A stretch of DNA of 64,000 nt from positions 124,001 through 188,000 of the forward strand of contig JASTVH010000002.1 of the NCBI GenBank assembly GCA_042862465.1, in the 5' to 3' direction. Of the stretch, positions 1-9,789 are shown piece after piece. The notes under the pieces are model-generated. The model saw only the letters and a program-made list of their open reading frames with translations, was not told where the DNA came from and ran no database searches. This stretch comes from JASTVH01 sp042862465. Lineage in GTDB: Bacteria > Pseudomonadota > Gammaproteobacteria > Pseudomonadales > Oleiphilaceae. Position numbers and translations under genes: made by a program. The number at the start of each line of letters is the position of its first letter. The stretch's first letter is position 1.

Positions 1-1266
1 AATCGACATCAGCTACCCGCGGTATACGTTCGAGATGGAATCCTGATTTCACATCTGAGATATCTGGCGTGGTACTCAGAAAAAAGCGATTCGTGGAGAG
101 AAAAATCCGTCTTTTCGGTGCGGTTACTGATCGACTACATAGAGGCGGCACCAAGCTTTAAGAAAACGACAGTAATATTAAAGAGCTTCACTGAGGCCCT
201 GGTAACAGGAACTATCGATTTTCACACGAGCGATGATCCCCTCGACCTTTTTTGGAAACCCCGTGACCTCAGGGTTGCCAACAACATTCTCTTCCACATT
301 ACACATTACACGGACTTTCTAGCGAGACAGGATGGATACGACCAAAACCGTATAAATCCTTTTCGTAAAGCTACTGGATGGGAAGAGCGGCTAAATTGGT
401 GCGCCTACTACCACAAGCAAGCCAATGTGTTTCTGAATCACCTTTCTAATTATTCTGAGGCCCAACAGGCCGCTGCACGAAAACGACTTATTTATACCCC
501 TATACAGCTAAATGTCAGCAATGACAAAGCCGAGCGTTTCCCAGAAGACAAGATTGAAACATTGATTAGAGACGGCTTTGTCGTGAGAGGAAAGCCAGAT
601 TACCGCTCACAAGCAATGACCATGCTACTCAATTATGGAGGGCTTCGAAAAAGCGAACTCTTCCACATCTTCACCTCGGATATAACCATAGATCCTAACC
701 ATAAGGATGAGGCGTTAGTTCGGGTTTATCACCCAATATACGGGAGGTCACCAGATCCAAGATATGATAACCGAAATGAGTACCTTATATCCGAAACAAA
801 CTATAAACCAAGGAATAACTACCGATTAACTGAGCGCCTGTATTCTGGATGGAAAAACCCCCTCCTGACTAGCAGGGATTACTATTTCGAAGTTATTTTC
901 AGCCCCACCTATAAAGCAAAAGAGTTTCTGGCCGTTTGGGTTAAATATATTAAATACCAAAGGGCCGAACCTGAAAACTTTCACCCATTTGCCTTTACAA
1001 ATGATCGGGGCGAACCAGACACACTAAAAAACTTTCAAAGACGTCACAAAAGAGCAGTAGAAAGAATTGGTCTCGACTGCAAAAAAGAGTTCGGCACGAC
1101 GGAGCACGGCCATCGGCACGCCTATGGTTATCGTGGCCGAGCACTTGGCCAAAGCCAAGTTGAACTTCAAAAGGGAATGCATCATCGAAACCCTAATTCA
1201 TGCCTAATTTATATAAATCCAACTAGTGACGATATCAGGACTAAAATGCGGGAATCTGAAAAGTGA
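1..1266 (+). CDS. gmtY: GmtY-like tyrosine recombinase, 5' end missing
   Basis: Site-specific recombinase expected to cut and rejoin the island ends. The frame is open from base 1 with no stop, so the gene starts left of the window and the GTG at 118 is not the real start. Tyrosine-recombinase signs are near the C-terminus: an Arg box (GLRKSEL), a His/Arg cluster (HGHRHAYGYR) and a final H-x(n)-Y block (MHHRNPNSCLIYI), with the last Tyr the likely nucleophile. Its stop overlaps the next gene's GTG start by 4 bp (GTGA), so the two are coupled. The gmtY name rests on the gene trio and on the lengths of its partners. Confidence 0.8.
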   Translation, partial: NRHQLPAVYVRDGILISHLRYLAWYSEKSDSWREKSVFSVRLLIDYIEAAPSFKKTTVILKSFTEALVTGTIDFHTSDDPLDLFWKPRDLRVANNILFHITHYTDFLARQDGYDQNRINPFRKATGWEERLNWCAYYHKQANVFLNHLSNYSEAQQAAARKRLIYTPIQLNVSNDKAERFPEDKIETLIRDGFVVRGKPDYRSQAMTMLLNYGGLRKSELFHIFTSDITIDPNHKDEALVRVYHPIYGRSPDPRYDNRNEYLISETNYKPRNNYRLTERLYSGWKNPLLTSRDYYFEVIFSPTYKAKEFLAVWVKYIKYQRAEPENFHPFAFTNDRGEPDTLKNFQRRHKRAVERIGLDCKKEFGTTEHGHRHAYGYRGRALGQSQVELQKGMHHRNPNSCLIYINPTSDDIRTKMRESEK

Positions 1267-3902
1267 ACTCAGGCAAGAAACGCAGATCAGAATTACAAGC
1301 TTTTTCAGCACATTCGGAACGGCTATTTAATAACGAGTGGAGCACTTACTCTGAGTTCTCTAGCACTCCTAAACTGAAGCCTTTTGTAGACCTTAAAAGA
1401 GAGGTTCAGGCACAGGGAATTAAAAGCCAGCGCGAATACAGGTCTTGGATTAAGTCGTTAAAAGATCCCTCTTACCCGAGATCGCCCCACGAAGCTTATA
1501 AAAACGAGTGGAATGGCTGGTACGACTTCTGCGGAAAAGAAAAACCATTCAAGCCGCAGTACATTAACACGCCCTATCAGCTTTGGGCTGATAAAATCCG
1601 AGATTTCATGAAGCAGGCTCAAGGTGGCGGTTCCAAAGAAACCCACTTATGCCGCTTTGTCCGAATTTACGTTGAAAAGTATGACGGCAGCCGTTCTCCG
1701 CAGGAATTACTGACAAAAGAAAGAGTTAACATCCGGCCTTTTCGTGAGGAATTGAAAAAACTGAAAACAGACAATTATCGCCGGAATATGATACTCGCCG
1801 TAAATGAATTTCTTAATTACGTCATTGCCAACGACCTCACTGATGAAGACGAGGAAACGGGTGAGGTTATCCGAGTTATGGATGCCCGAAATCCTTTTCA
1901 ATTGCTCGCAGATGATAAAAGCGTCACTACGCCATCTCGCAACGAGACGACAAAACCCTGTTTACAATATTACTTTGTTCGTAAAGCCCAAGAATGGATT
2001 GTTCCCAAGGATGCCAGGACTTTTCAGGACCTTACCCACCTTCAGAAGTTTGATACCGATTGGGTCAAAATACCCGCAAAGTTTGTGGACTACTCTGACC
2101 CAGACTGTGTCGTTCGCCAACAGGGGGATCAATACTACCTCTGGTGTCCTACCGACTGGATTCACACCTTTGCCCTTACCAAGGTTCCACTCAGAGGCCG
2201 CCAAATCGCCTATAACGACTCAGGTGAAGGCGACAGGGAAATAGCTAATCTAGACGAAAATGGCTCGATAAAATGGGTCAAAAATACCTGCTCCCTCGCC
2301 TGCAGTACCAAGGCCCAGTCGTTCATTAAAAAGCTGGCCGACGGCAACCTTGGCATGCATATCACGACAAACAAAACCAGCAATAAAGGAGCCGGATATT
2401 CCATCCCATGGATTCCCGATGATCTGGCCTATTGGCTTGTCCGGCTTCGCAAATGGCAGCAGAAATACAACCCAATTGCAGCAGCTACCCCTTGGACCCA
2501 ATGCATCCGCACGAACCTTAACGAAGAACAACGCAAGGCCAAAGGGGTCAACTGTTTCCTATTCAGGGCTTTCAATGATGTAGAGCCCAAGGATCCACGG
2601 GCCGCACTGACTATGAGGTTGGCCGCAGCGCTTTATAGTATTCAGCCATCTAGCCTGCAGCTGGCTGAATTGAAAGGCAGCCCTTACCGACTTTCAAACT
2701 ACAGATCTAAGTACACACCACATTCTATGAGAGTGAGCTTGATCACAGCTTACATTATGGAAATGGGTATGCCGGTAGAAATAGTGATGAAAGTGGTCGG
2801 GCACTCGTCGATTGTTATGTCAATCTATTATTGCAAGGTGACCCAAAGGGATATCCGACAACGGCTTGAAGAAGCTGAGAAAAAGGCACTTAAATCTCAA
2901 GCTGAGGCTACGCAGGCCGCTATCGAACAAAACAATATTGAAGCTGTAAAAAACCAATTGGTCGGCACCAATCAAGAATTACTCCAATCGCTTACGAACG
3001 AGATCCCTGCAGGCAACTATGTATTCCGTGACTATGGGATCTGCCCTTTTGCGGCAACCCGCTGCGGCGACGGCGGAGAGGAAATTGGTTCATCCAAGGT
3101 TCGGAGCCCGACACCATCAGGCTACCTGGGTTTCCAGAACTGTCTCCGATGTCGCCATTTCATAACCGGGCCCGTTTTTCTAGGAGGTTTACTATCCCTC
3201 GCCAACGAGATTCTTCTGGAGGCCAACGACCAGTCAGAGATCTGTCGAAGTTTGCAGGACAGAGTGTCCGCCCTCAATGAAAAAATAACTGAGCTGGATC
3301 GCCGGGAATACTTGGCCAACCTTAAGCAGGAGTCATTTGATTCAAGCCAAAGATCAAACCTTGAATTCAATCTTCGAAAGCTAGAATCCGAGTATGAAAG
3401 TGCAGCAAAAAAAATGGATATGCTGCTTTGCGACCTCCAGTCTGCATATAAACTCATTCAGCTGTCTCAGTCTGTTGCCAATGGGCGAGTCGAGTCCGAG
3501 GATACCAATGTCGCATTAATCAAAATGCCGGACTCAGAGGTACAAATAGAGATCGAAGACACGTCGCATTTCCAGCAGTTGCACGAGGTCTGCGAGAACG
3601 CGACGATATACGAGAGCTGCAATCCTTCGAGAGCAGTAATTCCACGTTCCCAACTGCTGGACCGTATGGCGAGTTTTAACGAGCTTGCTCCCCACCTTTT
3701 TATGCTCTCACAAGAAGAGCAGCTCGCTGTCGGCAACCAACTTGTGGCGCTTTTCAAAGCCCGGTTAAAGTCTTGGGAGAAAATTAACAAGCTGATTGAT
3801 GGTCATCTGAAACTTTCAGATTTGGTTGGACCAGAAAAAATAGAACCCTGTGAGATCGAAATCATCACCAAAAATTCGTTCCCGGCGTCCCCGCAGAGTT
3901 GA
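1263..3902 (+). CDS. gmtZ: GmtZ-like large integrase
   Basis: Second recombinase of the island, 879 aa, starting at a GTG that overlaps the gmtY stop. About residue 487 it has a tyrosine-recombinase box (PHSMR), followed by a GHSS-x-SIYY segment that carries a candidate catalytic Tyr. The C-terminal third is different: a Cys-rich segment (ICPFAATRC, then NCLRCRHF) that could bind zinc, then a long charged helical stretch of coiled-coil type. Two recombinases in tandem plus a small accessory protein is the standard trio layout. Its end overlaps the next gene by 4 bp. It is very likely cotranscribed with gmtY and gmtX and acts on the island termini. Confidence 0.8.
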   Translation: MNSGKKRRSELQAFSAHSERLFNNEWSTYSEFSSTPKLKPFVDLKREVQAQGIKSQREYRSWIKSLKDPSYPRSPHEAYKNEWNGWYDFCGKEKPFKPQYINTPYQLWADKIRDFMKQAQGGGSKETHLCRFVRIYVEKYDGSRSPQELLTKERVNIRPFREELKKLKTDNYRRNMILAVNEFLNYVIANDLTDEDEETGEVIRVMDARNPFQLLADDKSVTTPSRNETTKPCLQYYFVRKAQEWIVPKDARTFQDLTHLQKFDTDWVKIPAKFVDYSDPDCVVRQQGDQYYLWCPTDWIHTFALTKVPLRGRQIAYNDSGEGDREIANLDENGSIKWVKNTCSLACSTKAQSFIKKLADGNLGMHITTNKTSNKGAGYSIPWIPDDLAYWLVRLRKWQQKYNPIAAATPWTQCIRTNLNEEQRKAKGVNCFLFRAFNDVEPKDPRAALTMRLAAALYSIQPSSLQLAELKGSPYRLSNYRSKYTPHSMRVSLITAYIMEMGMPVEIVMKVVGHSSIVMSIYYCKVTQRDIRQRLEEAEKKALKSQAEATQAAIEQNNIEAVKNQLVGTNQELLQSLTNEIPAGNYVFRDYGICPFAATRCGDGGEEIGSSKVRSPTPSGYLGFQNCLRCRHFITGPVFLGGLLSLANEILLEANDQSEICRSLQDRVSALNEKITELDRREYLANLKQESFDSSQRSNLEFNLRKLESEYESAAKKMDMLLCDLQSAYKLIQLSQSVANGRVESEDTNVALIKMPDSEVQIEIEDTSHFQQLHEVCENATIYESCNPSRAVIPRSQLLDRMASFNELAPHLFMLSQEEQLAVGNQLVALFKARLKSWEKINKLIDGHLKLSDLVGPEKIEPCEIEIITKNSFPASPQS

Positions 3903-4510
3903 CTATGAAACCTGATGAATTATTGGAAAAACTGAAGCAAACGGCAACTCCGAGATCCTGTAAGACGCTTGATGCAATCTATGAAATATGCCGCGAACAG
4001 GAACAAAGAGGCCTATGCGATTTTTCAGTAGCAACCATTTCGCGACTGGGACATAAAAGGGGCGTACCAAAAGCACAGAGCCTGAGAAACAAAACTGGTG
4101 AACAATACAGAGCGCTCATACAGTGCTTTGCAAAAAAAAACCAGAACCACGATTCTCAAGTGGATCGTAGAGGAGAAGACGACTGGGTTGAAGAAATTGA
4201 GAATCCCAAACACAAACTGCTGGCACGCATTCAAGCATCCGAGCTCGCAGCTGCTAAGAAAAAGCTTCGTGATTTTGTGCCGCCAGGAACTCGCATCGAA
4301 GTAAGAGACTTTCAAAACCAAGCGAGTCATGAAGACCACTTATTGAACAACTTAGAACGACGAGCTCTTGAGTATCTCATATCTGGCGAGTTTCTGAATA
4401 AATGGGGATTCTCAATCTCCGAGTATGGTGAAATCATAGACGACTCGGGCACAGTGGTTATGCGCGCAGCCACTGTCGATGCCGTCAAAAAAGCACTCAC
4501 TTATTTATAG
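3899..4510 (+). CDS. gmtX: GmtX-like accessory protein
   Basis: About 203 aa, third gene of the recombination operon. The frame can start at TTG 3899, which overlaps the gmtZ stop as TTGA, or at ATG 3905; the ATG gives a protein two residues shorter. The N-terminal half (SVATISRLGHKRGVPKAQSLRN) reads like a small DNA-binding helix-turn-helix, followed by a basic linker and a helical C-terminal part. No catalytic motif was seen. The name comes from its place as third member of the trio. Its exact role is not known to me; a DNA-binding accessory or directionality factor is a guess. Confidence 0.7.
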   Translation: MTMKPDELLEKLKQTATPRSCKTLDAIYEICREQEQRGLCDFSVATISRLGHKRGVPKAQSLRNKTGEQYRALIQCFAKKNQNHDSQVDRRGEDDWVEEIENPKHKLLARIQASELAAAKKKLRDFVPPGTRIEVRDFQNQASHEDHLLNNLERRALEYLISGEFLNKWGFSISEYGEIIDDSGTVVMRAATVDAVKKALTYL

Positions 4511-4516
4511 GACCTC

Positions 4517-4984
4517 ATGGATACGAATGTAATCACTCCTGAAGGATACGCTAAATTAAAAGAGGAACTAGATTACCTTTGGCGAAAAGAACGGCCGGAA
4601 GTCACCAATAAAGTGCGATGGGCCGCAAGCCTTGGAGATCGCTCCGAGAATGCCGACTATCAATATAATAAGAAGAGACTGCGAGAGATCGACCGGCGGG
4701 TGAGATACCTCAGAAATCGTCTCGCCAAACTCCGAGTTATCGAATACAACCCGGTCCAAGAAGGAAAAGCGTTTTTTGGTGCCTGGGTTACTTTGGAAGA
4801 TTTGGAAGGCAAATCGCTATTCTTCAGAATCGTAGGGCCGGATGAAATCTATGGCAGCAAAAGCTACGTCTCGGTCAAAGCTCCGGCGGCAAGAGCCTGT
4901 CTAGGAAAGAGCATCGGAGATGATGTTGTCATCGATACACCAAAGGCAGCCAAACAATGGCGCATCACAGACATCCATTATTAG
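4517..4984 (+). CDS. greB: Transcription elongation factor GreB, island-borne copy
   Basis: Complete GreB of 155 aa. GreB binds the RNA polymerase secondary channel and stimulates cleavage of backtracked RNA. The N-terminal coiled coil carries the full acidic-tip motif (GDRSENADYQYNKK), followed by RLREIDRRVRYL; the C-terminal globular domain starts about residue 80 (EGKAFFGAWV). The sequence is much closer in style to enterobacterial or Vibrio GreB than to the interrupted host gene at 43835-44002. It starts 6 bp after gmtX, so it probably belongs to the recombination operon. Inferred role: it replaces the host greB destroyed by island insertion. It retains the 14-bp string tccgagaatgccga found at the host junction. 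Confidence 0.92.
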   Translation: MDTNVITPEGYAKLKEELDYLWRKERPEVTNKVRWAASLGDRSENADYQYNKKRLREIDRRVRYLRNRLAKLRVIEYNPVQEGKAFFGAWVTLEDLEGKSLFFRIVGPDEIYGSKSYVSVKAPAARACLGKSIGDDVVIDTPKAAKQWRITDIHY

Positions 4985-5044
4985 ATAGGCACCCATCTCC
5001 CCTAACGGGCAATTGATTTGCAAGCGACTATAAACCACGCACTT

Positions 5045-5096
5045 CCAACAACCTCCAAGCTTCTTCGTTCACTCCCAGGAGTTTAGAGGTTGTTGG
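5045..5096. repeat. Perfect 11-bp inverted repeat in SIR2 leader
   Basis: ccaacaacctc (5045-5055) is followed 30 bp later by its exact reverse complement gaggttgttgg (5086-5096). It lies between the island greB and the SIR2 gene. It could be an RNA stem in the leader, a protein-binding site or a recombination-type site. Function unknown. Confidence 0.6.
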
Positions 5097-5179
5097 TCAA
5101 CAGCAAAGTGCTTCAATAGGCCATTTCTCGCTAGGGCAAGGCGTCGATTAGAAGAACAGGGAGTGTCACGTTCTGAGAT

Positions 5180-5201
5180 GGGCCTGGAAACAGGCCCTTT
5201 T
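5180..5201 (+). terminator. Intrinsic terminator with GAAA tetraloop
   Basis: A 7-bp GC-rich stem (gggcctg/caggccc) closes a GAAA loop and is followed by TTTT. It ends transcription from the gmt-greB operon. It sits only 25 nt before the SIR2 start codon, so SIR2 expression either needs readthrough (attenuation) or a start site inside those 25 nt. Confidence 0.75.
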
Positions 5202-5226
5202 ACTCCGAGAAGGCGATTTATCACAT

Positions 5227-8200
5227 ATGCAATTCGTACCACACGGCCCCGAAATCCCCGATGCACTTCTGCAAGCTCACGAAGAGGGGCGTGTTGTCTT
5301 TTTCTGTGGCGCTGGAATCTCCTATCCCGCCGGTTTGCCAGGCTTTAAAAAGCTGGTGGAAGAAATCTACCGCATAGTTGGCGCTCGGCAAAATAAAGCG
5401 GAGCAACAAGCTTATAAATACAATCAATTTGATGCGGCTCTAGACCTTTTGGAAGCGCGTTTGCCAGGACAACGAATTGCTTTGCGTTCAGCAGTTGCAG
5501 AAGCACTTAAACCCAATCTTCGCCGCAAAGGGGCGACGCAAACGCATGCTGCCCTATTAAGGTTGGCGCGTAATCATGAGGGCTCCCTCCGTTTGGTAAC
5601 CACGAATTTTGACCGTGTTTTTGAGAGAGTTGCCAAACTGATTAAACAACCGATCAACTCGTATTCCGCGCCAATGTTGCCGATCCCGAAAAATAGCCGT
5701 TGGGATGGTGTAGTTTATCTTCATGGGTTGCTGCCAAACCAAATTGATGAGGCGTCCCTCAACCAGCTGGTCTTAACAAGCGGCGATTTTGGATTGGCCT
5801 ATCTAACTGAGCGGTGGGCCGCGCGATTTGTCAGCGAGCTATTTCGTAACTATGTGGTTTGCTTCGTGGGTTACAGCATAAATGATCCCGTTTTACGTTA
5901 TATGATGGACGCGCTCGCGGCGGATCGGATGTTGGGTGAAGCAACCCCCCAAGCATATGCTTTCGGCGACTTTCGCCCAGGTCAGGAAAAGGAAAAAACC
6001 GCAGAATGGAAAGCAAAAGGCGTTAAACCAATTCTATACGAAGTACCAGATGGCACTAATGACCATTCATTACTTCACAAAACCTTAAAGGTTTGGTCCG
6101 AAACCCATCGCGACGGAGTATTAGGAAAAGAGCGCATCGTTATCGATTTGGCTTTGGCGAGACCATCAGGCAGCAGCAAGCAAGACAACTTTGTTGGGCG
6201 AATGCTTTGGGCGCTATCGGATGAATCAGGGCTGCCGGCCAAGCAATTTGCCAATTTTGACCCGGTCCCTCCTCTTGCTTGGCTGCATGCCTTTTGTGCC
6301 CGAACCCATAAGCATGAGCACCTCCGCAGGTTCGGTGTCTCCCCTCACAGGCAGGTGGACGATAGCCTGGCCTTCAGCTTGATTCACCGTCCAGCCCCAT
6401 ACACTCGAGCTCCATGGATGTCTTTGACTGCTGGAGGCCTGACACAAAGCCAATGGGACGACATTATGTTTCATGTTGCCAGATGGCTTTTGCGGCACCT
6501 AAACGATCCGGAGCTCATTCTATGGATGACCCAGAATGGAGGACAGTTACACGAGAGATGGGTTTGGCTGGTAGAAAACAGGCTTAGTGAAATTGCTCGC
6601 CTAGAAAAAGCAGGCAACTTAGACGAATTGGATGAGATAAAAACCAATGCCCCGAATGCTATTCCAGGGCCTCTCATGCGAACCCTCTGGCGGTTCATTC
6701 TCACCGGTCGCATTAAAACTGGCGCTAATGATGTGGAATTTTACCGATGGCAAGAAAAATTCAATCTTGACGGGCTGACGCCGACGTTGCGCCTAGAGCT
6801 TCGTGAACTCCTCAGCCCACGGATTAGGCTTAAAAAGCCTATGACATGGGGCGCGTTTGAAGAATCTAGTGTGGAATCAAGCCACTTAAGTCAAATTGTC
6901 GGATGGGAAATAGAGCTAACTGCAGACAACGTTCTCTCTGAGATGGGAGATATGAAGAGCGAAGAATGGCAGGATGCTTTGCCAACTATGCTGGAGGACT
7001 TCCAGCTATTACTGCGCGATGCGTTGGATCTATTAAGGGAGCTGGGCGAAGCAAATGATTATTCGGATCAATCCTTTTGGGACCTTCCATCTATAAGTGA
7101 ACACTGGCAAAACCGTGGTTTCCACGATTGGGTCGTACTGATTGAACTTTTGCGTAAGGCCTGGCAACAAATTAACGAAAAAGACACCGAAGCAGGGACG
7201 CAAATTGCGCAACGTTGGTTTGGCCTTCCTTATCCCACCTTCAAACGATTAGCTCTGTTTGCAGCAGCCGAAAGCGAAAACATTCACGGAAACCACTGGG
7301 TGCATTGGCTCACAGCTGATAATGCCTTTTGGTTATGGTCTATAGACACACAGCGCGAAACAATGCGGCTATTGAGGAAACGAGGCGCAAGTCTTTCGAT
7401 TGACGAAGAAGAAAAGCTGGAGTCAGCTATTCTCTCCGGCCCCCCTCGTAGTCTGTATAGTGATGACTTAGATCCTGATGAATGGACGCAGCGCTGGAGA
7501 CATTCCGTTTGGCATTGCCTCGCGAAGCTCCGAGAAGGCGGTAAGCAGCTTGGGACAAATGCTGGACTGAAATTAGAAGAACTGGCTGCGGCAAATCCAG
7601 AATGGGAGTTGCAATCCTATCATCGTGATGAGTTCCCTCATTGGATGAGCGGTGCAGGGGATCCTGACTTCACTGAGCATCGAGAAATTGATATCGTCCC
7701 CCGGAACCATAAAGACTTGGTGGTCTGGCTTAAGCAAACACCACGAAATGCCGGCCCGTTCAACGACGATAATTGGCGAGAGACCTGCCAAAACCACTTC
7801 TTTCTATCCTTCTTTGCTCTGCAATCGTTAGCTAATGAGAACTGTTGGCCGACTCAACGCTGGAATGAAGCCATCCAAGCTTGGGGCGACGAAAAAATTG
7901 CGTCACGAGCCTGGGAATTCGCGGGGCCATTACTCGAATCCGCGCCCGACCAGTTAGTCAAAGACACTGCTCATAGCATCGGCCGGTGGCTGAAATCAGC
8001 ATCCAAAGACAATGTTCGGCATGAAACGGTATTGATTGACATGTGCAAGCGGGTGATGTCTTTGGACCTGAATGATGGCGTAGATACCGAGCAACCGGTC
8101 CTTCGGGCAATCAATCACCCTATAGGCCATATAACAGAGGCACTTCTCAACCTCTGGTTTAAACGCACCCCAAGTGATAACGACACTTTGCCGCATGAAC

Positions 8201-9030
8201 TGGAGCCGTTGTTTTCCAGATTAACTAATACGGCCGTGGATAATTATCGTCATGGAAGAGTGATTCTCGCTTCGCGATTGATTGCTCTTTTTAGAGTTGA
8301 TCCACACTGGACAGAAACGTGCTTGTTGCCTTTGTTAGATTGGGAGTCCGAGCCTGTTGAGGCAAAAGCCGCGTGGCAGGGCTTTTTGTTGTCCCCACGC
8401 CTTTACCCTGAGTTATTGATCGCATTCAAATCGCATTTTTTAGAAACCGCGCAGCATTACTCTGAGCTAGGTGAGCACAGGAGCCAATATGCTGCGTTCC
8501 TCACATTCGCAGCTTTGAATCCGGTGGAAAGTTATTCGCTGCAGGATTTTGAAACAGCGTTCTCAGCATTACCCCAAGAGGGTTTGCGTGAAGCCGCAAG
8601 AGTATTACCTCAGGCATTGGAAAGCGCTGGCAGACAACGTGAGGATTTTTGGAACAACCGTATTCAACCTTTCTGGCAACAAGTTTGGCCAAAGTCACTC
8701 GACCTGGCATCTTCGGGGATTGCCGAGTCCCTCGCACGACTATGCATCGCCGCCAATGACGAGTTCCCAACAGTTTTAGCGACAGTTAAAGATTGGTTAA
8801 AGCCATTACAACACCCCAGCGTAGCCGTTCATTTGCTGCAAAAATCAGATTTGGCAGAAAGGTTTCCTGAGGAAGCATTGGAGCTTTTGAACAAGATCAT
8901 AAGTGAGCAAACATGGCCGCCAAAAGATCTCTTAGACTGCGTCAATGTGATAGAGCGTAGTATGCCTGCACTGTCGGCAGATCCCCGATCCCAGAGGCTC
9001 AAAACGCTCGTTAGGCGGCACCGTGGGTAA
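5227..9030 (+). CDS. SIR2-domain anti-phage protein, DUF4020-like C-terminus
   Basis: Large 1267-aa protein. The N-terminal SIR2-like NAD-binding/hydrolase domain spans roughly residues 15-280, with GAGIS at 28-32, TTNFD at 125-129 and the candidate catalytic His at 166 (YLHG). The remaining ~950 residues are helical and Trp-rich without a motif I can name with certainty; size and layout match SIR2-DUF4020 defence proteins. Known: defence sirtuins of this build sense phage and deplete NAD+. Inferred: the same abortive-infection role here. It sits behind an intrinsic terminator and inverted repeat, and the next gene (HNH) converges on it 12 bp downstream. The SD is weak (gagaagg, about 15 nt upstream). 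Confidence 0.75.
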   Translation: MQFVPHGPEIPDALLQAHEEGRVVFFCGAGISYPAGLPGFKKLVEEIYRIVGARQNKAEQQAYKYNQFDAALDLLEARLPGQRIALRSAVAEALKPNLRRKGATQTHAALLRLARNHEGSLRLVTTNFDRVFERVAKLIKQPINSYSAPMLPIPKNSRWDGVVYLHGLLPNQIDEASLNQLVLTSGDFGLAYLTERWAARFVSELFRNYVVCFVGYSINDPVLRYMMDALAADRMLGEATPQAYAFGDFRPGQEKEKTAEWKAKGVKPILYEVPDGTNDHSLLHKTLKVWSETHRDGVLGKERIVIDLALARPSGSSKQDNFVGRMLWALSDESGLPAKQFANFDPVPPLAWLHAFCARTHKHEHLRRFGVSPHRQVDDSLAFSLIHRPAPYTRAPWMSLTAGGLTQSQWDDIMFHVARWLLRHLNDPELILWMTQNGGQLHERWVWLVENRLSEIARLEKAGNLDELDEIKTNAPNAIPGPLMRTLWRFILTGRIKTGANDVEFYRWQEKFNLDGLTPTLRLELRELLSPRIRLKKPMTWGAFEESSVESSHLSQIVGWEIELTADNVLSEMGDMKSEEWQDALPTMLEDFQLLLRDALDLLRELGEANDYSDQSFWDLPSISEHWQNRGFHDWVVLIELLRKAWQQINEKDTEAGTQIAQRWFGLPYPTFKRLALFAAAESENIHGNHWVHWLTADNAFWLWSIDTQRETMRLLRKRGASLSIDEEEKLESAILSGPPRSLYSDDLDPDEWTQRWRHSVWHCLAKLREGGKQLGTNAGLKLEELAAANPEWELQSYHRDEFPHWMSGAGDPDFTEHREIDIVPRNHKDLVVWLKQTPRNAGPFNDDNWRETCQNHFFLSFFALQSLANENCWPTQRWNEAIQAWGDEKIASRAWEFAGPLLESAPDQLVKDTAHSIGRWLKSASKDNVRHETVLIDMCKRVMSLDLNDGVDTEQPVLRAINHPIGHITEALLNLWFKRTPSDNDTLPHELEPLFSRLTNTAVDNYRHGRVILASRLIALFRVDPHWTETCLLPLLDWESEPVEAKAAWQGFLLSPRLYPELLIAFKSHFLETAQHYSELGEHRSQYAAFLTFAALNPVESYSLQDFETAFSALPQEGLREAARVLPQALESAGRQREDFWNNRIQPFWQQVWPKSLDLASSGIAESLARLCIAANDEFPTVLATVKDWLKPLQHPSVAVHLLQKSDLAERFPEEALELLNKIISEQTWPPKDLLDCVNVIERSMPALSADPRSQRLKTLVRRHRG

Positions 9031-9042
9031 ACGCTAAAGGTG

Positions 9043-9789
9043 TCAGGATAGATTTGCGGCCGCTTTCAAAAACGGTTTAGCATGATGCTTTCCAATATTG
9101 CAGTCGGCGCACAAGGTTTGACCGTTGGCATAGCAAGTCTGCCCCCCATCTATAACCGCCACTTTGTGGTCAATTTCAAGGCTCTTACCCCCTGGGATTA
9201 GATCACTTTTATGACGGCCACAGTCCTGACAGCGGTAACCATCACGCTCAAGTATTATCCGCCGCAACTTAGGTGGGAAAGTGGGTTGTTCATACACTTT
9301 GTCCCTGATCTTTGCAATCTCGTTCTTCAACTCAACGTCTTTACGGTCCCGAGATTCTCTCTCTTCATTGAGGCGGTTCAGAGAATTCTCGAAGCGACGG
9401 GAGATTCTTACTTCTTGGAATTCGGCTTCATATGAATTTCCGCCCGAAGCGACCAATCCTATATATTTTTCCCTTTTGATTTTTTCAAATGGATCAGCTT
9501 GCTCAACAGGAGCGGCTAAAACCTCCCGCTTTAGCCCGTACTCTTCCTTGCAAATACATGCTAACAAATCAGGATAAATGCTAGTCAATTTAAATTTAGA
9601 ATTATCGTTTTGTGCATCCGCAAGAGCTGCACCCAATGAGTCATCATTTATAAGGCCCAAATGAAACCCATACTGAATTGCTGCGCCAACTTCATCTAAT
9701 ATTTCATCAAGATTGCCAGACAAGAACAGACGCTTCATGTTTTCTCGGGCATGAAGTTTAAAACGTTTACGAGTTTTCAAGTTCGCCAA
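9043..9789 (-). CDS. HNH endonuclease
   Basis: About 248 aa with an HNH nuclease fold at the C-terminus. A zinc-binding CQDCG pair precedes the catalytic LEIDHKV segment, and LCADCNIGKHH supplies the second Cys pair with the Asn/His of the motif. The N-terminal ~130 residues are helical and not recognised; they may give target specificity. The longest frame begins with TTG at 9789 with AGGA only one base away, which is too close, so ATG 9738 is an alternative start. It is convergent with the SIR2 gene, ending 12 bp from it. Likely a defence or restriction-type nuclease, but a housekeeping-like HNH cannot be excluded. Confidence 0.75.
   Translation of the reverse strand: MANLKTRKRFKLHARENMKRLFLSGNLDEILDEVGAAIQYGFHLGLINDDSLGAALADAQNDNSKFKLTSIYPDLLACICKEEYGLKREVLAAPVEQADPFEKIKREKYIGLVASGGNSYEAEFQEVRISRRFENSLNRLNEERESRDRKDVELKNEIAKIRDKVYEQPTFPPKLRRIILERDGYRCQDCGRHKSDLIPGGKSLEIDHKVAVIDGGQTCYANGQTLCADCNIGKHHAKPFLKAAANLS

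Noticed and set aside
118..120. GTG at 118 as the gmtY start
   Set aside because: The frame is open to base 1 with sensible sequence, so the true start is outside the window.
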